DNA of 18,200 nt from Bacillota bacterium (GCA_023410595.1 JAEYPO010000029.1:1-18200); one strand, 5' to 3'. Shown: positions 7,284 through 14,426, numbered from the stretch's first letter. Notes: generated from the letters alone by a model not told the origin. Numbers and translations: made by a program.

Positions 7284-7718
7284 ATGGCAAATATGGTGCC
7301 AATGGGCGGGAGAAACAGAAGTCTTACCGGTGCGGACGATTTTTATAATATGATAGACAGCTTCTTTGGCGAACCCTGGTTTACGCGCTACGGCAGAGAT
7401 ACCTTTAAGGTGGACGTGCAGCAGAAGGACAACGAATACTTAATAGAAGCTGAGCTGCCGGGCGTAAGCCGCGAAGAAGTGGATATCGACATAGCGGACG
7501 GCAATCTGCAGATCTCGGTGAGAAGGGAAGAGAAGGTAAACGAAGAGGGCAAGAATTATATCCACCGCGAGAGGCGGTATTCCTCGATGAGCCGCACCGT
7601 ATACCTCGCGGACGGCGCTTCGGAAGGCATACGCGCCAAGCTTGACGACGGAGTGCTCAAAGTATCTGTGCCGAGACAAAAACAGAAGGAAAACACAAGA
7701 CGCATAGAAATCGAATGA
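7284..7718 (+). CDS. hsp20: Hsp20-family small heat-shock protein
   Basis: A 144-residue alpha-crystallin-domain chaperone that holds unfolding proteins in a refoldable state without using ATP. The N-terminal arm (1-38) is short. The alpha-crystallin domain runs from about 40 to 132 and includes EYLIEAELPGVSREEVDIDI and the signature DDGVLKVSVPR. The chain ends RRIEIE, whose I-E-I is the usual C-terminal anchoring motif for oligomers. An AGAGGAGG site precedes the ATG. A TATAAT at 7229-7234 could be the -10 of its own promoter, but no -35 matches. No CIRCE (TTAGCACTC-N9-GAGTGCTAA) or CtsR heptad is visible upstream. A terminator follows at 7761. Confidence 0.93.
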   Translation: MANMVPMGGRNRSLTGADDFYNMIDSFFGEPWFTRYGRDTFKVDVQQKDNEYLIEAELPGVSREEVDIDIADGNLQISVRREEKVNEEGKNYIHRERRYSSMSRTVYLADGASEGIRAKLDDGVLKVSVPRQKQKENTRRIEIE

Positions 7719-7760
7719 TTATAACATAAAGCTAAAAGCCTTATATTATAAATCACTCCG

Positions 7761-7787
7761 ACGCCGCATAGCCCGGCGTATTTTTTT
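7761..7787 (+). terminator. Intrinsic terminator after hsp20
   Basis: ACGCCG (7761-7766) pairs with CGGCGT (7774-7779) across a 7-nt loop and is followed by A and seven T residues (7781-7787). It separates hsp20 from the isc operon. Confidence 0.85.
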
Positions 7788-7809
7788 GCGCGCGCCGCAG
7801 AAAATAAAC

Positions 7810-7838
7810 TTGACAGAATTACTATGGTATACTAATAT
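7810..7838 (+). promoter_or_regulatory. isc promoter with overlapping palindromic operator
   Basis: TTGACA (7810-7815) and TAATAT (7833-7838) are 17 nt apart, making a good vegetative promoter. A 19-nt imperfect palindrome at 7818-7836, of pattern ATTA-n-TAT-nnn-ATA-n-TAAT, fills the spacer and touches the -10. Rrf2-family regulators such as IscR bind palindromes of this size and usually repress their own operon. The first gene downstream encodes such a protein, so autoregulation is the likely reading. The leader to the TTG start is about 105 nt. Confidence 0.65.
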
Positions 7839-7951
7839 TAATCCGACTAAAAAGCTCGGGTTTTTATGCCGAAGAAAGTCGTTAGACCTATGGGGTATAA
7901 TACGCTGTTTCCAAAAAGCCGAAAGCTTTTGGCACGAATGGAGCTGGTAAT

Positions 7952-8401
7952 TTGATTATTTCAACTAAAGGGCGCTATGGCTTAAGGGCGATGTTTGAGC
8001 TCGCCAAGGCTTATGGCGAAGGGCCTTTGAGCATAAAACAGATATCATCGATGCAGGCGCTCAGCGAGCAGTATTTGGAGCAGATATTCTCCAAGCTCAA
8101 AAACGCGGGGCTTGTGGAGAGCACGCGCGGCGCGGGCGGCGGATACAGGCTGGGAGCGGAGCCGGGGGGTATATCTGTGGGGATGATACTTACGGCGCTC
8201 GAGGGTGAGCTCGCTCCGGCCGGATGCGTGGGAGAAGATGCGGAGTGCGAAAACATAGGGCTGTGCACTACGCACATAATATGGCAGCGCGTATACGAAG
8301 GAATAAATGGCGTGGTTAACGGTATAACATTGCAGGACATGGTGGACGATTACAAGCGGCTGCTTAAGGAAAAGCCGCAGGCTAAGGATGTAAGGTGCTA
8401 G
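7952..8401 (+). CDS. iscR: IscR-type Rrf2-family iron-sulfur regulator
   Basis: A 149-residue winged-helix transcription regulator. The N-terminus MIISTKGRYGLRAMFELA and the recognition segment SEQYLEQIFSKLKNAGLV..RGAGGGY are family hallmarks. Three cysteines, Cys92, Cys99 and Cys105 (spacing C-x6-C-x5-C), sit where IscR holds a [2Fe-2S] cluster, so it probably reports cluster supply; CymR-like members lack them. The start is TTG at 7952, 8 nt after GGAG (7940-7943), and gives exactly the family's N-terminus. The stop is one nucleotide before the iscS ATG, so the genes are cotranscribed and likely coupled. Confidence 0.92.
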   Translation: MIISTKGRYGLRAMFELAKAYGEGPLSIKQISSMQALSEQYLEQIFSKLKNAGLVESTRGAGGGYRLGAEPGGISVGMILTALEGELAPAGCVGEDAECENIGLCTTHIIWQRVYEGINGVVNGITLQDMVDDYKRLLKEKPQAKDVRC

Positions 8402-8402
8402 A

Positions 8403-9575
8403 ATGGGAATATATTTGGATCACGCGGCAACGACATACACTGACGAGCGGGTATTGGAGGCCATGCTGCCGTACTTTAAGGAGAAATTCGGCAACGCCTC
8501 CACGCCGTACGCATACGGCAGGGAAGCGGACAAGGCTATCATGACTGCGCGCGGCGAGGTGGCCGGTGCGCTTGGCGCCGCGAATGAGGAAATATACTTT
8601 ACGTCGGGCGGTACGGAGAGCGATAACTGGGCGATAAAGGGCGCGGCGCAGACCGCAAAAAAAGGGCATATAATCACGTCGTCCGTAGAACATCACGCCG
8701 TGCTCGATACGTGCAAATATCTTGAGACAAAAGGCTTTGACGTAACTTACCTGCCGGTGGACCCAAGCGGCATGGTGACGCCCGAAAGCGTGGAGAACGC
8801 CATACGTCCCGACACCATACTCATAACGATAATGTTCGCGAACAACGAGGTGGGTACCGTAATGCCTATAGCCGATATAGGCAGGATAGCAAAGAATCGC
8901 GGCATACTCTTTCATACCGACGCGGTGCAGGCGGCAGGGCGCGTACCAATAAATGTCGCCGAGATGGGCATAGACATGCTGTCGATGAGCGCGCATAAGT
9001 TTTACGGCCCTAAAGGCGTGGGCGCGCTGTATGTAAGAAAAGGCATTAACCTTGGGAAGTACATGCACGGCGGCGCGCAGGAGAGGGACCACCGCGCGGG
9101 AACTATAAACACGCCGGGCATAGTAGGCCTTGGGGCCGCCATAAAGCTTGCCGCGGAGACGATGGAAAGCGAAACAAAGCATGAACTGACGCTCTCAAAG
9201 CGGCTTCGCGAGGGGCTGCTGAAAATCCCGGCGTCCAAGCTGAACGGCCATGAAACGCAGCGCCTTCCCGGCAACGTAAACATTACTTTCAGCTTTATAG
9301 AGGGCGAGGCGGTCATGCAGTACCTCGACCTTGAAGGTATAGCGGTATCGACGGGGAGCGCCTGTACGTCCGGCTCTACGCATCCGTCGCATGTGCTGCT
9401 CGCCATGGGCGTCGGTATAGAGGACGCAAGAGCAGCCATAAGGTTTACGCTTGGCCGTGAAAATACGGCGGAGCAGATAGACGAAGTTATTGCAAAAACG
9501 AAGAGCATCGTACAGAAGATACGAGACATATCACCGCTTTTTGCGCAATATAAAGGAGGCCTGAAAAATGTATAA
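8403..9575 (+). CDS. iscS: Cysteine desulfurase (NifS/IscS group I)
   Basis: Pyridoxal-phosphate enzyme that removes sulfur from L-cysteine and passes it as a persulfide to IscU for cluster assembly. The 390 residues show the N-terminal YLDHAATT, His97 in SSVEHHAVL, the cofactor-binding Asp173 and Gln176 (HTDAVQ), the Schiff-base Lys199 in SAHKFYGPKG, and the catalytic Cys321 in TGSACTSGSTHPSHVL. The long loop around the Cys (SGSxxPSHVL) marks the group I (NifS/IscS) class rather than the SufS class. The gene starts one nucleotide after iscR and its end overlaps iscU by 8 nt. Confidence 0.95.
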   Translation: MGIYLDHAATTYTDERVLEAMLPYFKEKFGNASTPYAYGREADKAIMTARGEVAGALGAANEEIYFTSGGTESDNWAIKGAAQTAKKGHIITSSVEHHAVLDTCKYLETKGFDVTYLPVDPSGMVTPESVENAIRPDTILITIMFANNEVGTVMPIADIGRIAKNRGILFHTDAVQAAGRVPINVAEMGIDMLSMSAHKFYGPKGVGALYVRKGINLGKYMHGGAQERDHRAGTINTPGIVGLGAAIKLAAETMESETKHELTLSKRLREGLLKIPASKLNGHETQRLPGNVNITFSFIEGEAVMQYLDLEGIAVSTGSACTSGSTHPSHVLLAMGVGIEDARAAIRFTLGRENTAEQIDEVIAKTKSIVQKIRDISPLFAQYKGGLKNV

Positions 9576-9933
9576 CGATATAGTGCTTGAGCATTTCAAG
9601 AACCCGCACAATGTTGGGGTCATAGAGAATCCGGACGGTTACGCCGAGGTTGGAAGCAGCGAATGCGGCGACACGATGGAGATGTTCATCAAGGTAGATG
9701 ATAACCGGATAACCGACATAAAGTACAAGACGTACGGCTGCTGCGCGGCAATAGCGTCGTCGAGCATAGCGACGGACATGGCTAAAGGCAGGACCATAGA
9801 GGAAGCGGAGGCCATGACAAAAGCGGATATCGTTAAAGAATTGGGCGGCCTGCCCGAAAAGAAGTTCCATTGTTCGCTGATGGTAGAGGATGCTATAAAA
9901 GCCGCTATTGCGGATTACAAGTCTAAGAAATAA
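9568..9933 (+). CDS. iscU: Iron-sulfur cluster scaffold (NifU-N/IscU type)
   Basis: A 121-residue scaffold on which [2Fe-2S] and [4Fe-4S] clusters are built with sulfur from the upstream desulfurase. The ligand set is Cys33 and Asp35 (SECGDTM), Cys58 (KTYGCCAAIASSS) and Cys102 (KFHCSLM). The usual Gly after the second ligand is a Cys here (Cys58-Cys59). The start overlaps the iscS end by 8 nt behind AAAGGAGG. The mnmA gene that often follows this pair in Firmicutes is absent. No convincing terminator is seen directly after the stop. Confidence 0.95.
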   Translation: MYNDIVLEHFKNPHNVGVIENPDGYAEVGSSECGDTMEMFIKVDDNRITDIKYKTYGCCAAIASSSIATDMAKGRTIEEAEAMTKADIVKELGGLPEKKFHCSLMVEDAIKAAIADYKSKK

Positions 9934-10027
9934 CATAATATACCATGGTTATATTGGCACTCTTTCGTGTTTTTTGAATGCGTTTTGAGCAAACTACTAA
10001 CATGACTGCTTGAAAGGAGTGTTAGTA

Positions 10028-10192
10028 ATGAAAACAAACGTTGTGATTGGTATGATTGCCGGCAGCTTGATTGGAGCAACAGCCGCAATAATTGCTATGC
10101 CGTATTTCCAGCCCCAAATAAGGCGGGCTATAAACAGAGGGAGACAGGCAATTAATACTCACATGGATAAGATGGAATCAACGCCCAGCTAA
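10028..10192 (+). CDS. Small single-span membrane protein (YtxH-like size)
   Basis: A 54-residue protein. One hydrophobic span covers about residues 5-27 (VVIGMIAGSLIGATAAIIA), followed by a basic, polar tail with QIRRAINRGRQAINTH. The glycine-rich span plus short helical tail resembles YtxH/DUF883-type small envelope proteins, but the family is not certain and the function is unknown. The ATG at 10028 was chosen because AAAGGAG ends 8 nt before it; an in-frame TTG at 10010 would add six residues without a ribosome-binding site. It lies 94 nt after iscU, and hairpins follow. Confidence 0.7.
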   Translation: MKTNVVIGMIAGSLIGATAAIIAMPYFQPQIRRAINRGRQAINTHMDKMESTPS

Positions 10193-10230
10193 ATTCCGTC
10201 TCAAAGGTTTTTTGGGGGGATCTGGCAACG

Positions 10231-10257
10231 CCCTGAAAAAGCTGTGCTTTTTTGGGG
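10231..10257 (+). terminator. Hairpin after the small membrane protein
   Basis: AAAAAGC (10236-10242) pairs with GCTTTTT (10246-10252) over a 3-nt loop, flanked by CCC and GGGG that could extend the stem. The T-run is part of the stem, so it could act on either strand, but it is weaker than a classical terminator. Confidence 0.45.
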
Positions 10258-10289
10258 AAGCGAAATTAACCTCATAGTTTGGGGATTAT

Positions 10290-10320
10290 AAAGAAGCCGG
10301 CTAAGAAAGCCGGCTTCTTT
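10290..10320. terminator. Strong 13-bp hairpin, probable terminator
   Basis: AAAGAAGCCGGCT (10290-10302) and AGCCGGCTTCTTT (10308-10320) are perfect inverted repeats around a 5-nt loop. The GC-rich core with a T-rich 3' arm fits an intrinsic terminator, though no T-run extends past the stem. It closes the isc/small-protein region before the ireB promoter. Confidence 0.65.
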
Positions 10321-10389
10321 GGAAATCGTTAAGATATAACATAAAAAATACGATAATATTAATACCGCACTATAAATATTACAAAAGCA

Positions 10390-10437
10390 TTAATTTCCAA
10401 TCTTTAGATGGAAATTAACCCGAGCTTGATATATAAT
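10390..10437 (+). promoter_or_regulatory. ireB promoter with inverted repeat at the -35
   Basis: TATAAT at 10432-10437 is a perfect -10; TGGAAA at 10409-10414 is a 4-of-6 -35 at 17-nt spacing. A perfect 10-bp inverted repeat, TTAATTTCCA (10390-10399) and TGGAAATTAA (10409-10418), covers that -35. This is the placement expected of an operator or an RNA polymerase-blocking site. The binding protein is unknown. Confidence 0.45.
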
Positions 10438-10459
10438 ATGCATACTAGGGGGTGTTCTC

Positions 10460-10732
10460 ATGGCGAAATTTGACGAGACGATGAGATTTTCTTTGGAGAA
10501 AGAGCTCAGTAATCCGGCAAGAGAGGTTATCTGGCTTGTTTGCGACGCGCTGAAAGACAAAGGTTACGACCCCGTAAGCCAGCTTGTGGGGTATATAATC
10601 TCCGGGGACCCCACCTATATAACCAGCTATAAAAATGCAAGGTCTCTTGTTAAACGTGTCGAGAGGGACGAGCTGTTGGAAGAGTTCGTTAAGTCGTATA
10701 TAGAGAACATGACAAAGGCAGAAGAAGAGTAG
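10460..10732 (+). CDS. ireB: IreB family regulatory phosphoprotein (UPF0297)
   Basis: A 90-residue small cytoplasmic protein. Matching features are FDETMRF at the start, with Thr7 in the position phosphorylated by the PASTA kinase IreK in Enterococcus faecalis, and the core KGYDPVSQLVGYIISGDPTYITSYKNAR followed by ERDELLEEFVKSY. In enterococci IreB modulates cephalosporin resistance; the role in Clostridia is less clear. GGGGGTG precedes the ATG. It opens the block ireB-AKR-ruvX-DUF1292, matching yrzL-yrrK-yrzB of B. subtilis except for the inserted reductase. Confidence 0.93.
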   Translation: MAKFDETMRFSLEKELSNPAREVIWLVCDALKDKGYDPVSQLVGYIISGDPTYITSYKNARSLVKRVERDELLEEFVKSYIENMTKAEEE

Positions 10733-11665
10733 TTGGAGTACGTATCGCTTGGCGGGACAGGCATAAGCGTTTCGAAGCTCTGCTTTGGGACGCTGACAAT
10801 CAGCCCGCTGCAACGGGGATTCGATGTTGAAAGTGGAGCGGAGCTTCTAAAGTCAGCCCATGATATGGGCGTGACTTTTTTTGATACCGCTGAGATATAC
10901 GGTACTTACGCGCACTTGAAAAAAGCGTTTTCCGCAACATCCGACGTCGTCATATCCACAAAATCGTATTCCTATGATATAAAGACCGCTAAATACAGTC
11001 TTGATAAGGCGAGGAGAGAGCTCGGCCGTGATGTAATAGACATATTCATGCTGCACGAGCAGGAGAGCGAGCATACGCTGCGCGGGCACAGGGAAGCCAT
11101 TGACTATTTCCTTGACATGAAGCAAAAGGGCGTTATAAAAGCGTTCGGAGTATCTACCCACTTTTCGGCATGCGTCAGCGCCGCCGCCAGGCATCCGGAG
11201 ATAGACGTCGTTCATCCCATATATAACATAAGAGGTCTGGGAGTGGCGGACGGCGGCAGAGAGGAAATGGAAGCCGCGGTTAAACTCGCCTACAACGCCG
11301 GCAAAGGTATATTCGCGATGAAACCGCTGGGCGGGGGGCATATGTGCTCAAGTCCGCGCGAGGCGTTTGCTTACGCGGCAGACAGCCCCTGCGTGCATTC
11401 GGTCGCGGTGGGCATGCAGACATTAGAGGAGATTCGCGAGAACTGTGCATACTTCTCGGGCAAGAGGGATATAATGTTTTCTCCGAAGGAGAAAAGGCGT
11501 CTGATGATACACGACTGGTGCGAGGCGTGCGGAAGCTGCGTTAAGGCGTGCAGCAGCGGAGCGCTCTCGCTGGAAAACGGTAAGGTGGTTATCGACCAGC
11601 AGCGCTGTATATTCTGCGGATACTGCGGCGCAGCCTGCCCGCAATTCGCAATAAAGGTGATATAG
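10733..11665 (+). CDS. Aldo/keto reductase with two C-terminal [4Fe-4S] clusters
   Basis: A 310-residue oxidoreductase. Residues 1-245 are an AKR barrel with the catalytic tetrad Asp51 and Tyr56 (FFDTAEIYG), Lys77 (STKSYS) and His108 (MLHEQE). The tail holds a ferredoxin-like double motif, Cys263/266/269/273 and Cys292/295/298/302, each CxxCxxCxxxC and the second followed by Pro. This fused layout is common in anaerobes; electrons presumably pass between ferredoxin-type clusters and an aldehyde or ketone substrate, which is unknown. The start is TTG at 10733, immediately after the ireB stop and preceded by purine-rich GAAGAAGAG. The next ATG lies far inside the domain. It precedes ruvX by 2 nt. 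Confidence 0.88.
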   Translation: MEYVSLGGTGISVSKLCFGTLTISPLQRGFDVESGAELLKSAHDMGVTFFDTAEIYGTYAHLKKAFSATSDVVISTKSYSYDIKTAKYSLDKARRELGRDVIDIFMLHEQESEHTLRGHREAIDYFLDMKQKGVIKAFGVSTHFSACVSAAARHPEIDVVHPIYNIRGLGVADGGREEMEAAVKLAYNAGKGIFAMKPLGGGHMCSSPREAFAYAADSPCVHSVAVGMQTLEEIRENCAYFSGKRDIMFSPKEKRRLMIHDWCEACGSCVKACSSGALSLENGKVVIDQQRCIFCGYCGAACPQFAIKVI

Positions 11666-11667
11666 TA

Positions 11668-12081
11668 ATGAAGAGATTAATGGGAATCGACATAGGAGAA
11701 AAAAGGATAGGCATAGCAGTGTCGGATATGCTTGGCATGACAGCTCAGGGTATTGAGACGTACACGCGCAAAGGAGACGGAGACGCCGGGTATATAGCAG
11801 ACAAGGCGAAGTCACTGGGCGCCGATACCGTGGTCGCCGGGCTCCCGCTCAATATGAACGGCAGCGAAGGGCCGTCCGCGCAGAAGGTGCGCGAATTTAT
11901 GAGCGAGGTGGAGAAGCTTGGCCTGGAGGTTAAGTTTCAGGACGAGCGCCTGACGACGGTGAGCGCGGAAAGGACGCTGCTTGAGGCCGATATGTCCCGG
12001 CAGAAGCGCCGTCAGGTAATAGACAAGCTTGCGGCGGTATATATATTGCAAACTTATCTTGACATACATCCTGTAAAATAA
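11668..12081 (+). CDS. ruvX: RuvX/YqgF-type Holliday junction resolvase-like nuclease
   Basis: A 137-residue RNase H-fold protein. It shows GIDIGEKRIGIAVSD with catalytic Asp8, VVAGLPLNMNGSEG, KFQDERLTTVSAE with the second acidic site, and DKLAAVYILQTYLD at the end. RuvX is described both as a Holliday-junction resolvase and as a nuclease in 16S rRNA 5' maturation (YqgF in E. coli); which applies here is not shown by sequence. An AAAGGTGA site precedes the ATG. The gene follows the reductase by 2 nt, so it belongs to the same transcript as ireB. Confidence 0.94.
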   Translation: MKRLMGIDIGEKRIGIAVSDMLGMTAQGIETYTRKGDGDAGYIADKAKSLGADTVVAGLPLNMNGSEGPSAQKVREFMSEVEKLGLEVKFQDERLTTVSAERTLLEADMSRQKRRQVIDKLAAVYILQTYLDIHPVK

Positions 12082-12151
12082 TACCCTAATGCATAAAGAT
12101 ATATTAGGCAAGACAATAATAAATATGCCAAAAGGCGGATGGGAGAAATAT

Positions 12152-12496
12152 ATGAGCGAAGATGAAGATATCGTCGTATTGAAAGACGAGGAGGGGCATG
12201 ATTCAAAGTTTTATCATATCATGACGTTTGATTTTGAGAACAGCTTTTACGTTGCGCTTACGCCGGAAACAGAGGTCGACGGCATAAAGAACGGAGAAGT
12301 GCTGCTGCTGGAGATCGTCGAAGACGAGGACGGAGACGATTGTTACGTGCCTATCGAAGACGAGAAGAAGCTCGATAAGGTCTGGGATGAATTCGAGAGG
12401 CTGTACAACGAGGAAGAGGTCGACGACGAAGACGACGGCGAAGGCTGCGGCTGTGAAGGTTGCCATTGCGAGGGCTGCGAAGCCGACAAGGAATAA
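12152..12496 (+). CDS. DUF1292 acidic protein with Cys-rich tail
   Basis: A 114-residue, strongly acidic protein of the DUF1292 family (YrzB-like), recognised by EDIVVLKDEEG, the YVAL segment, EVLLLEIVEDEDG and the position after ruvX. The function of the family is unknown. The start at 12152 has GGGAG 6 nt upstream; an in-frame ATG at 12089 would add 21 residues but lacks a ribosome-binding site. Unusually, after an acidic stretch the C-terminus carries five cysteines and one histidine in CGCEGCHCEGC, a compact pattern able to bind a metal. It is probably the last gene linked to ruvX. Confidence 0.85.
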   Translation: MSEDEDIVVLKDEEGHDSKFYHIMTFDFENSFYVALTPETEVDGIKNGEVLLLEIVEDEDGDDCYVPIEDEKKLDKVWDEFERLYNEEEVDDEDDGEGCGCEGCHCEGCEADKE

Positions 12497-12505
12497 CGGG
12501 ACGTG

Positions 12506-13243
12506 ATGCGGTTTGTGTTTCTGGCGCTGATGTGCGTTTTTGCCGGGATACATGCCGCGCGCAGCGCAAAGCCTCCCGGCACCGCCCGCTCCGTTGATAT
12601 TTGGGATACCGCGGGCAGACTGTTTTTCAGAATCGCCGCAAGCCTTATGTTCGTGCTTGTCGCCGTCGCGTCGCGTACGGGCGTAAAGCATCAGACGTAT
12701 TATGTGCTAATACTCATAGGGTTGTGTGTGTCCCTTGCTTCGGACATACTGCATGGTTTAATCGAAGTTCCCCGCAAACGAAGCGCGTTAAGCGAAGCGG
12801 CGGGCCTTGATAAGAAATCTGCGGACGGGGGCATGCGTTTTTCCGCTGCCGGTTCAACGTTTGCCGTCGTTGCAGGTGCCGTATATGTCGGCGCTTTTTA
12901 TTCTTATGCCGCGTTTTCATGGTATGACGCGGCGTTTTTTGTTCTGCTTTCTGCGCTTGCCTGCGCGGTCATATATAACACGAAACGGGATGTGTTTAAG
13001 TCTGCCGCACCGCTCATATTTATCTTCCTGCTGTGCGCGGTGTCAGCAAAGGCGCTGTCATTGCTGTTCGTTCCCGGCAAAAGATATGTATACGCTTGCC
13101 TTGCCGCGGCGGGGGCTACGCTGTTTGCCTGCTCCGGCGTTATGCGTATTTCACTGGCCGGCAAGAATGAGAAGTACGCTATGGCGCAAATAATTGTCTA
13201 TCATATTGGGCAGGCGCTAATCGCGCTGAGCGTCATGGTATAG
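12506..13243 (+). CDS. YhhN/TMEM86-like eight-span membrane protein
   Basis: A 245-residue integral membrane protein with about eight hydrophobic spans. Spacing and several positions recall the YhhN family, whose animal members are lysoplasmalogenases: span 3 ends GLCVSLASDILHGL, keeping the family's Asp, and the last span reads IIVYHIGQALIALSVM. The second acidic position expected in the penultimate span is not evident; the segment reads FACSGVMRISL. This makes catalytic activity doubtful. The start may be ATG 12506 or GTG 12503 (one residue more); only a weak CGGGA site is seen. It begins 9 nt after the DUF1292 stop. The family call is tentative. Confidence 0.6.
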   Translation: MRFVFLALMCVFAGIHAARSAKPPGTARSVDIWDTAGRLFFRIAASLMFVLVAVASRTGVKHQTYYVLILIGLCVSLASDILHGLIEVPRKRSALSEAAGLDKKSADGGMRFSAAGSTFAVVAGAVYVGAFYSYAAFSWYDAAFFVLLSALACAVIYNTKRDVFKSAAPLIFIFLLCAVSAKALSLLFVPGKRYVYACLAAAGATLFACSGVMRISLAGKNEKYAMAQIIVYHIGQALIALSVMV

Positions 13244-13282
13244 ACAGACAAGAGGCATGAAAGAAGCAGGCGGACAGCATAT

Positions 13283-13310
13283 AAAAAACGCCCTTTTACG
13301 GGCATTTCTT
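13283..13310. terminator. Terminator between convergent genes
   Basis: GCCC (13291-13294) and GGGC (13301-13304) form a short stem. On the minus strand it is followed by G and a run of six T (complement of 13284-13289), a usable terminator for the UPF0180 gene. On the plus strand the following ATTTCTT is weaker, so it may also serve the YhhN-like gene. Confidence 0.6.
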
Positions 13311-13349
13311 ATAACAGGGTAGTATAATACTATATGGCGGAGAATTAAG

Positions 13350-13598
13350 CTATTTTAAACGGTCGAGTTCTCTTGCTACTTCCCGGGGCGTAAGTCCGTC
13401 GGCATTGATAACGGCCGCTTTGGTAGTCGTTTCGTTGATACCGGCGAGGTTTTTACTGAGACCAGTAACCACTATGGCGTCATAGCCGCTAAGATTATCG
13501 GAACCGTTTACATTCATACTTTCAACGGTGTAGCCAATATCGGAAAGATAGTTTTTTACATTACTCAGCGTTGGCTCTATTGCGATTTTACCTTTCAT
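13350..13598 (-). CDS. UPF0180 (YkuS-like) small protein
   Basis: An 82-residue protein of unknown function. Family features are an N-terminal IAIEPTLSNVKNYLSDIGYTV, a central YDAIVVTGLSKNLAGI and a C-terminal AAVINADGLTPREVARELDRL. This is the compact alpha/beta pattern of YkuS, found widely in spore-forming Firmicutes. A very strong AAAAGGAGGTAAC site precedes the ATG. It stands alone between terminators at 13283 and 13646, so it should be monocistronic. No clear promoter could be read, since the upstream space is mostly the neighbouring terminator. Confidence 0.85.
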   Translation of the reverse strand: MKGKIAIEPTLSNVKNYLSDIGYTVESMNVNGSDNLSGYDAIVVTGLSKNLAGINETTTKAAVINADGLTPREVARELDRLK

Positions 13599-13645
13599 TT
13601 GTTACCTCCTTTTGATTATTATCTGTGGGCAGAACGGATATATAC

Positions 13646-13683
13646 AAAAAAGCGCGCCGCTTTATAACAATAAAACGCGCGCC
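13646..13683 (-). terminator. Terminator after the peptidase E-like gene
   Basis: On the minus strand GCGCGC (13682-13677) pairs with GCGCGC (13657-13652), with an inner TTTAT/ATAAA pairing, followed by six T (complement of 13651-13646). It ends the peptidase transcript before the UPF0180 gene. Confidence 0.7.
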
Positions 13684-13742
13684 TTGCCGGGACGGAAAAC
13701 AACTTCAGAGTTTATTTGAGATTATAAACAATAAAATACAGC

Positions 13743-14354
13743 TTAAAGAATTCTTACGTCTTTTCCGGTAACGAGTATTACCTGAGAATTACTGATGGGC
13801 ACAAGCCGCAGACTCGTTTCATATTTTGAGATGATTTTTTCCACCGCTTCTACAAAGGGGAAATTTGTATGGTGGGGCAATGGATAAAAATCCACCAGAT
13901 TGAGCGCGTCGAAGCCAACAAGTTCGGGCTCCGCATTGCAGTCGTCCATATCCTTTATATATTCAATGTTGGGTGATACCACTATTGAACCGGCGGATTC
14001 TCCGATATATGTTTTGCCCGCAGCGATTTGTTCTGCTATTATCTTATCCGCTCCCGTTCTTTTAAGCTCCTGAAGCAAATAGAATGCATTGCCGCCGGAG
14101 ACATATATATAATCGTTGCTATTAAGTTTGCCCGTTATTTCCGCAGGCGCTGCTGTCGATATCTCCAGTTCGTCTACCGCGAGCCCCAGCTGCTCAAGCG
14201 CATTTTTTCCCCATTTAACGTATAAGTTGAATTTCTCGACGATAGAGGCCGAAGGTATAAACGTCACTCTCTTGCCTACTAGTTCGTCTTCTGCAAAATT
14301 TGCGAACAGCTTTGCCACATCCTTAAATGACGAGCATAAAAAAAGTTTGTTCAC
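13743..14354 (-). CDS. Peptidase E-like (S51) serine peptidase
   Basis: A 203-residue protein of the class I glutamine-amidotransferase-like S51 family; peptidase E removes N-terminal Asp from dipeptides in the cytoplasm. Visible are YIYVSGGNAFYLL (82-94), the nucleophile elbow GESAGS with Ser120, Asp135 shortly after, and the His-rich YPLPHHTNF (157-165). Length and spacing agree with E. coli PepE, but the family also contains amidotransferase-like proteins, so substrate is open. The start is GTG at 14354 because GGAGG (14363-14367) is 8 nt upstream; another in-frame GTG at 14390 would bury that site. The gene appears more AT-rich than the operons to its left and opens the suspected acquired segment. 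Confidence 0.8.
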   Translation of the reverse strand: MNKLFLCSSFKDVAKLFANFAEDELVGKRVTFIPSASIVEKFNLYVKWGKNALEQLGLAVDELEISTAAPAEITGKLNSNDYIYVSGGNAFYLLQELKRTGADKIIAEQIAAGKTYIGESAGSIVVSPNIEYIKDMDDCNAEPELVGFDALNLVDFYPLPHHTNFPFVEAVEKIISKYETSLRLVPISNSQVILVTGKDVRIL

Positions 14355-14426
14355 GCTTAAGTCCTCCGTATTTTTCTTTAATAGTACCACGGGGCGCTTA
14401 CAGTTTCTACAGTATAATGTTAGGTC

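Noticed and set aside
8382..9182. 266-codon minus-strand open frame opposite iscS
   Set aside because: iscS is certain on the plus strand with all catalytic residues; the antisense frame shows no domain or start signal.
9935..9976. Possible terminator after iscU (CAC-TCTTTC-GTG followed by T run)
   Set aside because: Only three firm base pairs; too weak to call although a T-run follows.
12343..12582. Ser/Gln/Pro-rich minus-strand frame opposite DUF1292
   Set aside because: It is the complement of the acidic GAx-rich coding stretch, which automatically produces Ser-rich antisense reading.
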